Assembly: GCF_947623445.1 (NCBI RefSeq)
Contig: NC_135247.1
Location: 14,758,501-14,822,500, forward strand
Length of the DNA stretch: 64,000 nucleotides
Source of the DNA: Clavelina lepadiformis
Lineage: Eukaryota; Chordata; Ascidiacea; Aplousobranchia; Clavelinidae
Reading direction: 5' to 3'
Under the pieces are notes generated by a model. The model was not told where the DNA came from. It made no database searches and was given only the letters and a program-made list of their open reading frames with translations. The translations under genes were made by a program, and so were the position numbers. How positions within the stretch are numbered: position 1 is the first letter of the stretch; the number at the start of each line of letters is the position of its first letter. This document shows, piece after piece, positions 41,686 through 54,800 of this stretch.

Positions 41686-44428
41686 TCAGAGCTCGTATGT
41701 AAACTTTATATCGGTTGTGGATAATTTTTTCTCCACTTGCTCGTCGATAGCTTCTGACTGCGCCACAGTAAACCGTTCTTTCCATGCTCCTACGGTTCCT
41801 AGATCAAACAGAAAATTTTATATTGACCTGTTTATAAAGATCAAATCTGTACTTATGTAAACTTGAGAAGGTTTTAAACCAATTAGAAAGTTATGGCTTA
41901 AACGACAATAATATTGGAACAATACACATAGAACAGATTATACCTTTATGAAGAACGCCAAGGGCCTTTCTTATTTTTTCAGCTTCACCTAGTTCATTTT
42001 CAGTGGCAGTTTTCATTTCTATGAAACCACATTTTTCAGCAATTTTTAGAACTCGCTTTTCTCCCAACTCAACATTCAAATAAGAAGATATTCGTCGAAT
42101 GGCAGCAACAAGATCCTGATACAAATGGAAAAACAAAACGTTGTGTGCAGGATATAGGCCTAACTTAGTTGTTCAAAAGAGGACTTGTACGGTTATACTT
42201 CCTACAGGTTCTCTAACTGTAGCCTATAAATACCATCATAATCTTAAATTTTTTGCAAAAAATATTTGTTTTACAATTTGCAGATCAACGCTGATGAAAA
42301 CGTTTTCACCTTTTTCATGTCTTCATAATATATGAACATCACGTTTTTATCATCTCTGTGTGGATACCACGTTAAAATGTGATCCAGATACCATTGACCA
42401 TTCTTCATTCCCATTGGCATTTTTCCTGTACCATGAGATACGCCACAAAATTATAATAGAAAATATACACCATATACAGATATCGATATCATATATCGTA
42501 TACAGATTCGAACTGCAACTGTAAAATAGGTAGAATGTAGTCCGTTTGCAGAGAAATGTATATCCTATTTTTGATCAAAATATGTAACTATATTATAAAT
42601 TAGTGGCTTAGTTATGACTATATAAAGTTACAAAAACATTACAAATGTGCCCACACAACTCATCATACCTGATGTATAATTTTCAAAAAATTCCGGCCAG
42701 TCACACTTGATCCATTGATTAACTGGTTCTAAGTGCATGTACGGAAGCTTTGGAGCAAAATTGAACCAGGATAATGCTTGATCCTTCGGGTTACGAAGCA
42801 CGCATATAATCTATGAAAGTTATAACATATCATTGGCCCATTAAACCGATTTGTAGCCTACACGTGACACAAGGTCGAGGATGTTTAGCCCATATAATGT
42901 ATGGCCTAACGCCGAGTCGTAACCAAGTCATCAAAATCGAGTCGCAAGTCAAGTCAAGTCATTTACCTTTTAAGACTCGAATGAAGTCGAATCTTTTGGT
43001 TAATAAGACCAAGGCGAGTCAAGGCAAATCTATTAATATTCGAAACCAAGCAAAACAAAAGGCAAAAACACCCTTTCCATCAACCACAAACGTTTAGGAT
43101 CACTGTATTACAAAATTTGATTTATTTGGCTGCAACGTACGCATTCGTAAACAAAAAAATCATTTTAAATTAGGCCTATATTTTAATCATGTATTGTGAC
43201 TAAAGAATAGAGATTCGTTTTACTTTAATGCTGAAACGTAATCAAAAAGAAATGACTCAAGTCAAGTCGAGTCTTCGAAAAAAGTGACTAAGTCGAGTCA
43301 CTGACTCCACTCAGTATGACTTTGGCCTAACATACATACAAATTTAAGCAACTTGCAAAACCTACACCAACTTTCATGTGCAGTTTGTACCTTTGCGTTC
43401 GCTTTCTTAAACCGTTCGACGTTAATTAAAGTAGCCGGGAGATGAGACGCCGCACATCTCCGCGGAAGTGGAAGATTATCGTATATTTTAAATTTTGAAG
43501 CTGCAAAAAAGAAAATATTTAATTTGACAAATAAAAAACGTAAGTTGTATGAATATTTCAACAAACCAAAGACGGTGTTTTACTTTTGGTGATATTTTAT
43601 TATAGGCTACTGTATAACTCACAGTACAATACCAAATAGGTTTCAGTGTTGAATTGTGCACAGGTAATAAACATTACCCAAAGTTGTACTTATGCACACA
43701 GCATTAGGTCAAAGTCTATTGTAGTACTAAGAAACGGAAAAGTTACATGATATGAGCTCATTGTTAAATTACCAGAACTTAACAAAATAAACTCTCCTTT
43801 AAATCTGTGAACCATAGATCATCAATGCACTATAGGCCTACAAAGATTAGAATCGATCAGAGGGTTTCACGCAGCATTACCTGTTCCGCCCTCGAAGAGC
43901 ATAAGAGGTAAAGGTACGCTTCCAGCCATTTCAAGTAAGTCCTCATCGTGACCATATAAAATCTGACGGACGATCTCAGTGGTCCAGTTTGTACCTATAC
44001 AGGTTCGATGTTAACGGATGTTACGTATCACTTTAAACGAACAATTACGACTCAATAACTGTTTGGATTAAGCTATTGGTTTTGCATTTTTAAATGAACA
44101 AGAGTCGAGAAACAGCTGGTATAGCTTTGAAGGACTACGAGTGTTTATAAGCTGTACCTACAACAGCTAGTATATAGTTTACGATTACAAGTTAAACTGC
44201 ACCTGTCCTTGGGAATGAAGCGATTAGCACATCTTTTTCTTGGGGCTTCCAGTTGTCGTAGGCATATTCAATACCTTCTGATGGAAATGTAGGCATCAAT
44301 ATATGCTCTTTCCATTCCTTCATTTGTGCCTTCATACCGGGTTGGAAGGCTGACATGAAGTCGAAGTTAATCATCGCGTCCCATTCAGCACGACATATAT
44401 CAGGAATTTTAGCAGTTAACTTTTCCAT
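41686..44428 (-). CDS. Cytosolic sulfotransferase (SULT-like)
   Basis: Seven exons join in frame: 44428-44203, 43994-43881, 43500-43391, 42810-42669, 42425-42310, 42115-41944 and 41798-41686, giving 330 residues (vertebrate SULTs are about 295). The enzyme should move a sulfuryl group from PAPS to a hydroxyl or amine acceptor in the cytosol. Visible motifs are the 5'-phosphosulfate loop SFPRTGTNW (residues 71-79), the catalytic-histidine segment AASHLP (H133), the 3'-phosphate site VLRNPKDQALSWFNF (R156, S164, correctly eight apart), WYPHRDDKNVMFIYYEDMKKD, and HKGTVGAWKERFT near the C-terminus. Three usual residues differ: PKSGT has Arg for Lys, the KTHLP lysine is Ala, and RKG is HKG. Substrate is unknown. 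An AAGTC-rich transposon sits in the intron between exons 3 and 4. Confidence 0.92.
42903..43331. mobile_element. AAGTC-rich non-autonomous DNA transposon in a sulfotransferase intron
   Basis: An element of 413 bases (42911-43323) is flanked by the identical 8-mer 'ggcctaac' (42903-42910 and 43324-43331), as expected for hAT-type insertion. Both ends are dense in 'aagtcaagtc' and 'gagtcga' words. Exact terminal inverted repeats are eroded: left 'gccgagtcgtaaccaagtc', right reverse complement 'aaagtcatactgagtgg'. It has no coding capacity. The 8-mer is also a common word in this genome, so chance is not excluded. Confidence 0.65.
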
Positions 44429-45888
44429 TGTCAGAAGTTCACAGTCTACTGTGTGCTTAGTCAGAAATGTGTGCTTAGTTCTACGGAAATTTTACAATAT
44501 ACTTACAAATGCTTCTCAAATTAGTATATATGCGCTTGCCTACATAAAATGCGTGTGCTGGAAAAGATTGCTGACTGAAATTATGAATTACCACAAAACG
44601 TTTACAAAAAACATATACCCACACCAAAATAATCGCATGCAAAACGATCGACTTGTTAAACGATCTGCAACATTTATAAGAAACGCTGTGTATACATGTA
44701 TCAGTTGCCAATACCGTATTAGGAATACGAACAGAGTGTGATGAATAAGCGCCAATGAAATTTAGGCCCAAATTAGCTAACAGGCCTATACTAGAATGCT
44801 GTTTCGTGATTATGCAGTATGGACGAAACTTAAAGCAATGAAAGTATAAACATCCGATTAGGTATTAAAACTTCCGTAGTTACTCATTAATTTTGCTCTG
44901 TCTACAAATAATAACCTACAACAAACCAAATATGGGAACTTCGCCAAACGTGACCATGTCTCATCGCGTTTATTTTTCTTTTTCTTTCTTTCTGATATCG
45001 CTTGGGCAACTGTTACTTAATAATGATTATCTTACGCAATGTAAACGAAATATTTGATTGCCATGTTTTCTCGTCCATCAGCAAGTCACTAACACTACTT
45101 TTGGTCTGCCTTTGCTCAACTGTTTTGCATACCGTACTGAGAAAACATGTATGATACATGTTTTTTCTCCATCTTGTACTTCACATTATTAAGCTTAAGA
45201 CCATGCCAACAGGAAATAGTTGACTTCTAACCTATACATTGCCAATACAGCTAACCCGCGATTGCTTTTTAAATCTTTAGCTCTGCTACAGCATATCATC
45301 TACACGAGGTGACGAAGCAAATATCCCTTCACAGCACTGATAGCAGTAGCCTGTACGAGAACTGCTGCACCCATGCCGCTACACTCGACTAATTTCAAAA
45401 CAATGACTTTTTGCACGTTTTGTGCTTGATAACAAATTACTTTCGTTCAAATGGGTGAGGTTTTACCGCAAATGACTTCGAGCCATCGTCGAAAACTTGA
45501 TTGGGCACATGTACGCTTGCGTAGATCGCGCAAATGCTATTTAGGCTTACTTACCTACAGTTTGCAGTTGTTCATATTTAATAAATTTCAACGACTACTT
45601 AAATTAATTTTTTGGCAGACTCTGCGATTTAGTTGACAATAATAGGAAAAACCGTTGTCGTTTGTTTCGCGCAATCGTACCGAAGTATGTTCGGCAAACT
45701 GTACTGTAAGGTGGAAAACAGTATAATGATGCTGAGGTCTACTTTATTTTTAAATATGCAACTAACGTCAAAGTAAAACCATAACACCAACAAAGCTGTT
45801 GGTATTCGGCAGAATACAGTATGTCACGATTTACTACAATGCAGCAACAGCTCTATATGTAGTGGAGTAGGTATAAGCATGTGGTGGG
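44429..45888. other. Intergenic region between sulfotransferase and FANCA
   Basis: No coding feature is supported. It should contain the sulfotransferase promoter and the FANCA 3' UTR. Confidence 0.5.
45743..45748 (-). terminator. Polyadenylation signal of FANCA
   Basis: AATAAA on the minus strand, about 140 bases past the stop codon. Confidence 0.5.
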
Positions 45889-48800
45889 TCAACTTCGTAG
45901 CCTTCTGTAAAGCTCAGTTTTCAAAATACTTTTTGTTCCAGCTTTGAGGTCGGGATTCTGAAATGGAAATAAATCTAAGGTAAACTATTCCGAAAAACAT
46001 GGAGAATTTGTTCTGCTATAGCATAACTACTAAAAGAATTTCATTCAGAAGTTTGTGAAATGAGTTACCGTTGTAGTGTTTTTCAAAGTAGTTGTGCTTG
46101 CGTGCCTAGCAGCTTTTATAACAAGCTCCAATTCCATCTCATTGATAACCTGCATTAAAGTCCACTGCTCATTTATATTTAACAAATTTAAACATAATTG
46201 AACATTTATAGATCAGTGCTTCCCGATTCGTTTTCCACTTCGAACACCCGGGATCTAACGATGTCGACCCTGCATCTCCTCGTTTGCAGGGACGCATGAC
46301 AAATTTTTCATGTTAAAACTCACAACCTAGCAACAGATTTATTCAGCACCAAGGAGCGCGGGCAATGCTGGGCACCTCAAATTAGGAAGCACTGATCCAT
46401 GCTAATTATAATAATATAATTACGTCCGCCAGAGTGGTACTTGTTTTCTGCAAGTGGATAATGATAGATAAAAATTTTTCGTGGCCAAGAAAGTTGGGCG
46501 AAAATTTTATCACCGACAACAACCTGAAAATTAATACGGCTCGGTTTAAGTGATCAAGCAAAAAAGATTCAGGAACACGACAAGAGAAAAACTGAATTTT
46601 CCAACCTAACTGCCGCGGCATAAAAATACAAATCGCATGTAGACTTGGGAAATAACAATCGAAATGCTTCATGAGGCTTCATCAGTTGCTCAAACAGAAT
46701 AGTTGGCTGAAGTTTAGAGGCAAGTAATTGAAAAATGTCATCGGATAAATTCAATTCACACTTGTCACTCATTTCCATGAAGCAACCCTCATAGATTGCC
46801 AGACAAATGAAATATGAAACATATACCTGTAAACCAAAGAAACGTAAGTTCGTGGTCCACAGATCCACCATGTTCTATAGATAGATGGATGGATACCTCC
46901 TATATTGAGTAATTCATGGAATAATCTTACATTTTCCGAATACTTCGACAACGTTGCCAACACGTCGACGGTATTGTGGTGCTTCAGGCTATGCTTAAGT
47001 ACAACTAGAGACAGGCAGAAGCAGATTGAAACGTCAAAGGCGTTTGAAGCGCAGCATTGATAAGCACTATCAAAGCGATCAATTGAATTGTCTTTTCCAG
47101 CAAATAGGTCGTGAAAACTTTGCCAAACTGCCATTGAGTTTGGGCACCTGACAATAAAAACATCATTCTTGTAAATAATGATTGAAACCATCACAAGCTG
47201 TGTAAAGAACATCGCCACTGATAAATGTGAATAATTGCAGCATGACAAACTTAAATATTTTGAAACCTACTTGACCCTACAGAGGCATCTGATATCTCGT
47301 AAATCGTCCCAAGACGTTAGAAGTGTTACAAACAGCAGCGGAAAGTTTTTCACCCAACTAGGAAATAAAGACGTATCATCACGAACACTCTGAAAAAATA
47401 CGATATGGTAAAAATGGTAACTACGAAATAGTAAAACTACACAGTACGAAGAGTGAAAAGAGAAATCAAAAGCGTGAAGAAAACAGACGTCAAAGCAATG
47501 CATGTTCCGTTACGCCTAAGAGTTTCAATAGACTGCAGATAAAATGGAACTTACTAGGAAATAACCTTGAAGTAAATGAGACGCTACGCCCCAAACGTAA
47601 CGCTTTTCGACAAGTGGGTTCGCGTAGTTAACTAAGCAATCCTGCACAAAATGTCCCAATGCTTTACAATCATCTTCATTCTGCAAAGTTATGCTCTTAT
47701 GATAATCATCAAATGAAACAGAGGCATGGGAGTCCAACCCCTCTGGAATCCTGGGCCAGGAAAATTTCATGACGCCCTCTAAGTGCTTTTGTTTAATTGA
47801 TAATTTAATCGTGATTTTTGTTCGCCACTGGAAAGGTTGCGGGTGGGCGCCCGTGACAAATAATTTGCATAACAGAAAACAATGGTTACCAGGTCGTAAG
47901 GCTGTGGCCACGGCGAGGCGGAATACGACGTGCTTTGAGGGAATAAAAATTTTGGTGGTAGTTTGATGAGGAAGTCGCATATTTTGGAGACCTCGTTTTT
48001 CTTAAAAATCTCTTCTTTTAAGGATGCTGGTTCATGTAAAAATTGTTTTAAAAAGTACACTTCCCATATTTATTACAGTGAGCAAACAGGTATATGGAAT
48101 TCATACCAGATGAAACATTTGTCGATATATTTAGCCGTTTTTCAAATACAGACATCAACCATTCACCAGAAGATGCTCCACTTTCACAGCCATCAAACAG
48201 TAGCAAAAGGTTCGATGCCATGAAGTCCACCACCTACATATATTTCAAACAATGAAATTCGAAAATACTATTAAGTGGTTCCCAATTACATGACATTTTT
48301 AAATCCTTTCCAACCTCAAAATTAGAAATTATCCTCCAGCATCTTAAGACCATGCATAAACTTTCTTCGAGTGAGTTGAGATCTAGAGGTTCTTGAAAGA
48401 AAATATGTTGATACATATATTTCCTTGCCCTGGACAGATTGAAAACAGTACAAGTTGATTGTCTTGGGTGTTTTCAAACACAATACAAAAAGAAAAATAA
48501 TATAATCCCTGCAATATACTACATACCCAGGGTTAAAGAGATCACAGTCAGTAACCATCCAAATCTCAATTTCGATAAAATCCTTCAACTGTAACACGTA
48601 TCCTCTTTGTAACTATTCATATAATACTGTAAACACTACCAGTATATAAAAATAATGTCTATGTATTGTATGTGGTATGCACTGATGTTATACTCACATG
48701 CAAATCAGCATGCAAGTGTGGCCAAATGCTTTTGATGTTTTGAGAAACATCTCTGATAGCTTTTAAATTTTCATCCAAGTTGCTTTTCAGTAAAGTTACT

Positions 48801-51800
48801 GCAAGTAGAAGTGGATTGTTGTAAAATGTTGATTTTGGAACATGCATAGTACTCAATACTTTAAACGTTTAGAATACTCTCACTAGTTATTAAAGCACAC
48901 ACATATTACCGTCTTCATTGAGTTTCCGTCTTTTTGCTTGAGAAAAATCTAGAAATAGAATTTGTCTGATAAAAGTGCTCATAAAAGACGTTACTCTTTT
49001 GAAAAGTAAACAGGTTACATTTAGATAAGGAACACAATGTGACCTTCTTCGTGGTATTTGACATAGGCTTCTATTCTTGCTTGTTGAAATTTAATATTTC
49101 TGTTTAAAATGGTAACAGCTGAGGTGAAGGCATCATCAAGATTGGTGGCAAAGAATAGCTCTCTCAACAACAGCACGTGAAACTTGACACAATTTAGAAA
49201 CTGGGCTGAGCTCTCATTAAACGGCATTGATCTTATCACAGCATGCAATAATGTTGATTCCTGTAGATCAGATACATCCAGAAATAACAATCTAAGTTCA
49301 TTTGAAAAAATATTAGTAATATAATCAAAGGAACACCACACCACATTCTGAGTATATGCAATTATGCATTCAAGTAATAACTGATGACTACTTTTTAAAC
49401 TATTACATGCATTTTGGAATTAACTGTTGTTTGCGTATGAACACTTGAACACTTCGGAAAATATGTGACAGTCCACTGGTCTTGACTTATTGTTCCACAA
49501 AGCAGTAAGATTAATCCCGTATCAATGCTGTACACAGAGTTACAGGCCTGAAAATTATAAGAAAAACACTTAAAGAAGATACCTTGTGGAGATGTAAAAA
49601 ATAATTCTACTTTATACCTACCTTATGTACGCAAGCCGACCAAATTTTGCAGCAGACTGCATCTTTTAACGAAGCATAGGAAGAAATGATACACATTAAG
49701 AAGTTTATAACATGGTGGTTTATATGTTGTTCGGATGTTGACAGGACAGAGATGAAAATATCTACAAGCTAAACAAAAATTAAACCAACAATTAAAAATG
49801 ATACGACTAAACCATATTCATTTCGCACTAGGTTTTTTCTCATTAAAAGTCACCAGATTAAAAATGATTTGCAGTCTAAAAGCCTTGTCAAAATAACACA
49901 GCTATACTTCAGAGAAATAGGTATGTAGAAAACCTTCTGTAAAGGTTTTGGACATTTTTCATCGAAGTTTGCTGAAGCCTCATCCACACAAGCAGCGCTG
50001 AATTCAACTGCAAGCAAGAAAGTTGAGCTTTAAACTGTAGAATAAATAACTAGAACTAAACTAACAAAACTAACTAACTAACAACTAGAAATAAACATTT
50101 ACAATGCTAAAAAAAAGATTATAGTCAAAGTTATAATAGAAATTCAGAGATCTCCCAAGAACTTACCGGTGTCGGTAGCTTGTAAAAAGCTGTGTATACA
50201 TCTGTTCAAGGCTTGACCAACATCATCTTTAGAAAAATATTTTGTTTTTATAAAATCATTCAAAATACGAGTTATTTCACAACCTATGACACTCAGAAAA
50301 TAAGTGTCAAGAATGGTTCAAGACCTGTGGTGGCTTTGTCATGCAAAAGAGCAAAAACATAAGATTTAAATCTTGCCATCAAATCGTCAACAGTGTCAAA
50401 TGCAGTGTCATCCAAATCAATTATCTCTGTAAAGTTAAAAATACAAAACCATTAAACATAAACTAGACAGGCATACAAACATAATTCAAACTAAAAACAT
50501 TGGCAATGGCATGCCATAATGTAACAATATGCAGTGGAAGCTTTCACTGTGAATTAACAGTACCTTGATAAAGACTTGCATTTTTGGCAGCGCATTCTGT
50601 GAGGTATTTTTCATGTAATTGTTTAGGGATCTTGTCTAATCTACAGCAACATAAAGCTTTTGATTATTACACTGTTCCTACCCTAAAGACCATTACATCA
50701 AAGATAAAATTATTCATCCACATAAATGAAAAATGTGCAAATGCCAACTAAAATCTTGCTCACTTGAAGAGAGCAGAAATCAGTTTCATTTTTTCATCTT
50801 CCACGGCCGGCAACTGAAAAACACCAAATCATTGACAAAGTTTGTTTCAGACTTTTGCTCAAAAAATAAATTATTTTCCTATATTATTACACCATGTGGT
50901 AAACATTAATGACAAACAAATTCAAAATTACCGGTCTTGCTTGAAGTAATGCAGGAAGAAATGTTTCCACGTAATGAGATTTATGAAAAATACTGAAAGA
51001 AAAAGTTAGTTAATGAAGTTATATCATAACAACTGCCAGGGGTATAACATTATGCGTACAAACTTTATTAGATGTATTACCTCATTTCTATCAGACTAGT
51101 TGGGACTTTTCCTTTTCTCCCAAATGTACTGATTGCATTGCTGACCTTTTTAATTAAAAAAACTTTTAAAAACTTTAAGTAGTTTCCAAGGCAGTTTGAT
51201 CTAGTTTCACAAACAGCAAGAGTGTAAGCATTTAATTTCTGCTTTGGACTGACTTCCAGACTAACGGCTTCATCAACTTCCTTCTGGGGATATTCTTGTT
51301 TAAGATCAGCGAGTCTTGTTTTTGCCAATGTTGTGTATTCACGCAGAACATCACGAAGAGTAGGGCTGGGCACATACGGAGGTTTTGCAATGTGGCTCTG
51401 AAGGAAAGAATATAATCTTATACTCCTTCTCTGAAAGAACTCTGGAATTGTTAGTCCAGCTGTTTTTATTTATTCACTTCTACATTTTTTATAATTTATC
51501 GCCATGTCACCATACTAAATATAACTTTGTAGGACATTTTGGACATCTATTATATCAGTTTAAAAGTTCAACACCAAAGAAAGTGAAACTGACATAAATG
51601 TATGTATGGAGCATACTCACTTTCAAGTATAAATGAGGCTCACAGGGGACAATCGATGTTAAAAACTTGATAAAAAAGCGAAAACTGCGAGGTGTGCTGG
51701 TAAGGCAGTTCAAGCCACTTCCAAAATATTTCTGAATACAAATAATTGATAAATCTTGACAGGAAAAAAGAGCTGTCCAAAGCAAGATAAGTAAACATGA

Positions 51801-54800
51801 CATAGCAAGAAAGAAATATTTATTATGTCATCATGCCTGAAACCAATTTGAATAGGAATAAAAGACATGATTTCCTTCAGATGTACACTGACGGGCAATC
51901 AACAATCCTATCACTAGGTGGTCATAGTTCATTTTTTCAAAACCTTTCTTCAATTCTTCCAAAACTAAGGCTGCAGGTAAAGAAAATATTGAAAAGTACC
52001 AATTACTTATGGCAAACAATATTTCAGCAAAATCGATGAGAAAAATAACCTTCCTAGAAAGTATTTTAGTGCAAATATACCATCAAGGGCGTTTCCAGCA
52101 TCTTTGCAAAAAGTCAGAGTTGATGAAACAAAAGTTAAGAGATATTTCCAGTTTATCTGCAGATTTCATTTATGTAAGAAACCAATCGTTTACGCCAAAA
52201 TTTATATTATCAGAATAACAACCAGTGTTAAAACAAATATAAGATTTATGTCAGGTCTCCCATAAACGTGATGTTACCTCATGTTTAGACAGTGCTTTCT
52301 TAATGGCAACCAATGCATTATCAGAGCCAATAATGAGCAGTATCTGAAAAACAATGTGTAATTAGTGGACAGAATAAAACAACTAATCAAATTGTTGTTT
52401 GATTCTGCAGCCGAACAGAAGAAAACATCAAAATAACATAACACAAATAACAAATAATACCATATATAGCTAGATAGGTTACTTACATCCTTGTAAGTTT
52501 CTAATAACATGGATGGCATGCTACAACTTCTCCAGGAAGATTGTTGAGTTACTGCATCTGAAACTGTGTAGAGCTTACAATGAAGGTCACAGTGTTTGAT
52601 GCTTACCCCTCAAACTGTTTATCAAGCTTGATGGTAAATAATTAAAATCATGGTGGAGGCTAACGTTAGTAATAGTTTGTAGTAAATAGAGACTGGCATA
52701 TGAAACATTTAGCTTGACTATTAAGCGATATGTCAGGAGTAGAAGGTTCTAGAATTTTAACAGCATCTGTGTAGTAGAAAGACCGTATGATTTTCTATAA
52801 ATTTATTGAATATAAATATAAATTACTACATCATAAAAAACACAGATATATGATAATTGTTCTTTTGGAGAAGCAGCTTATACAAAAAAACAATCGCAGG
52901 TGCAATAAAACAATATAAAAATCTTGCCAAACTTTTTAAAACAGGATAGTTAGTTATCCACACTGAAAGTTGTTGGGTAAAACAAGTTGTAAGAATTTTC
53001 ATGTCACAGACGCTACTGATACAAACACCGTGGAAAACACTGAAAAATAAAACGTACATATATGAAACATAAAAATATGGCACAAAAGGACCAACAGGAA
53101 TAAGTATATAAGTGTATGAAATTACAACCAAGTAATAAAGCACTTTGTTGAAATATTACTTTTTATTTAAAATACCCAAAATTACTAAGTATCGTTATGA
53201 ATTTAATTATAATTATTCTTAAAAAAGTTACGTACCCGAGCCTGTTAGAAGTAGCACTCTTTGTGTCTAGTTCGGATATTTTTGACAGAAGGGCTAAGTA
53301 AGAAAAGCAAAGACTAAACCCACACTAATTCAAAAAAACAAGCAAATAGGTAACATTAAAAACATTAAATCTCCCCAAGCATATTTAATAAAAATAATGA
53401 TCCAACATACAAAACATATTAATAGGTTTTTCTTCAAGTGTTTTTGTATCATTTAAACTGTTTGTACAAAAATCTATTTACTTCTACACCTATTTGTTTC
53501 AAGTTTTCAAGACTTACATCGAAAAATCAGATGCAGAAGATGTTGTGATAACTGAAACATAACAATTAACATCATTTATAAGTAATATTATTAATATCAT
53601 TTACTAATAATATAAGTTGACACACCTTTAGCATTGCTTTCGGTTGGTACGAGTCTTCTTTGTAGCCAATTTCAATTAGGAAACAAAACAATTCTACAAA
53701 GTACAAATTGCACATTATTCTAAATATACCGATATGCGATTCTTAGCAACTGTTTTGGTTGTTTTTTAATTTATGAAATATCTGTAGCCAAAAGAAAACG
53801 CCCAAAGGTTGATTAGGAAAGTGTCCAATTAATCACAAATCTAATTATGATGCATTAATATTGACAGCTTTGCTGAACATACATCTTGTAGACACACTTG
53901 GACAAAATAATATTTTGTTCTTGAAGGACATAAAAAATTTGAAAGTTTTCACGCCTATGCTTCAACTCAAAAGTAGTGGAATAAATATGACTCGACATAC
54001 TTTTGTATGTTTGTCAAACAAAAAACGTTGCCAAATTTAAGCATAAATTTGTTGCTGGTCAATTAACTAGGTCAGGGTGGTCCAAGACTGCCAGCATGAA
54101 GGGCCACATTAAGGTTTAAGGAAAACATTGCGGGCCGCAAATGGGGAGCTCTAATGTCAGCAAACGGCTGAGTTTACAGTTCCAATCGACTTGATGCTTT
54201 GCTGCACAACTAATAACGCTCTCCTTGATACCTTCTACTTGTTTGCGACTGTGCTTGCAACAAAAAGTTAAATTCACAGCATGTGTGTATCATCACACAA
54301 TACTGTGACGTTAGCCATAAAAAGGCATTATCACCCCAAATTAATCACATATTGTGTTGCACTTTGCAATGATATGCAACTTATCTCAAGCTTTGGCTAG
54401 TACAACCTATTTAAATAAAAGCAGGTGTATTTTAACAACTGCGGAGTTTGCACTGGAAAACACAGTGTACCAAATCTTTGTAGATATTAGTGGGCCACAC
54501 AAAATTTGTCCGCGGTCTACATGCTCCCCGTGTGTCAGGGTTTGGCCAATCCTGACCTAGGTCAAGTACCATAACAGACCTTATCATGCTTAGATTCATT
54601 TTGTATTTGGCATATCTCTAGTAGTGATCGACCCCAATATTGGCATTTTCAGGATATTCTCCCAGTTTTAGCAGGTAAAGAAATATTAAAGAATAGCATA
54701 TATAAAGAAATTAGACAATACCGTAGAACTTGATTAAATCGCCAAGTTAAGGAGAACAATAAACGTAATAACTTAGGCAAATAACACATTAATATGTACA

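Noticed and set aside
46214-46394. 8-bp target duplication for the short MITE
   Set aside because: Flanking 8-mers 'ttatagat' and 'atccatgc' do not match, so I claim only the inverted ends.
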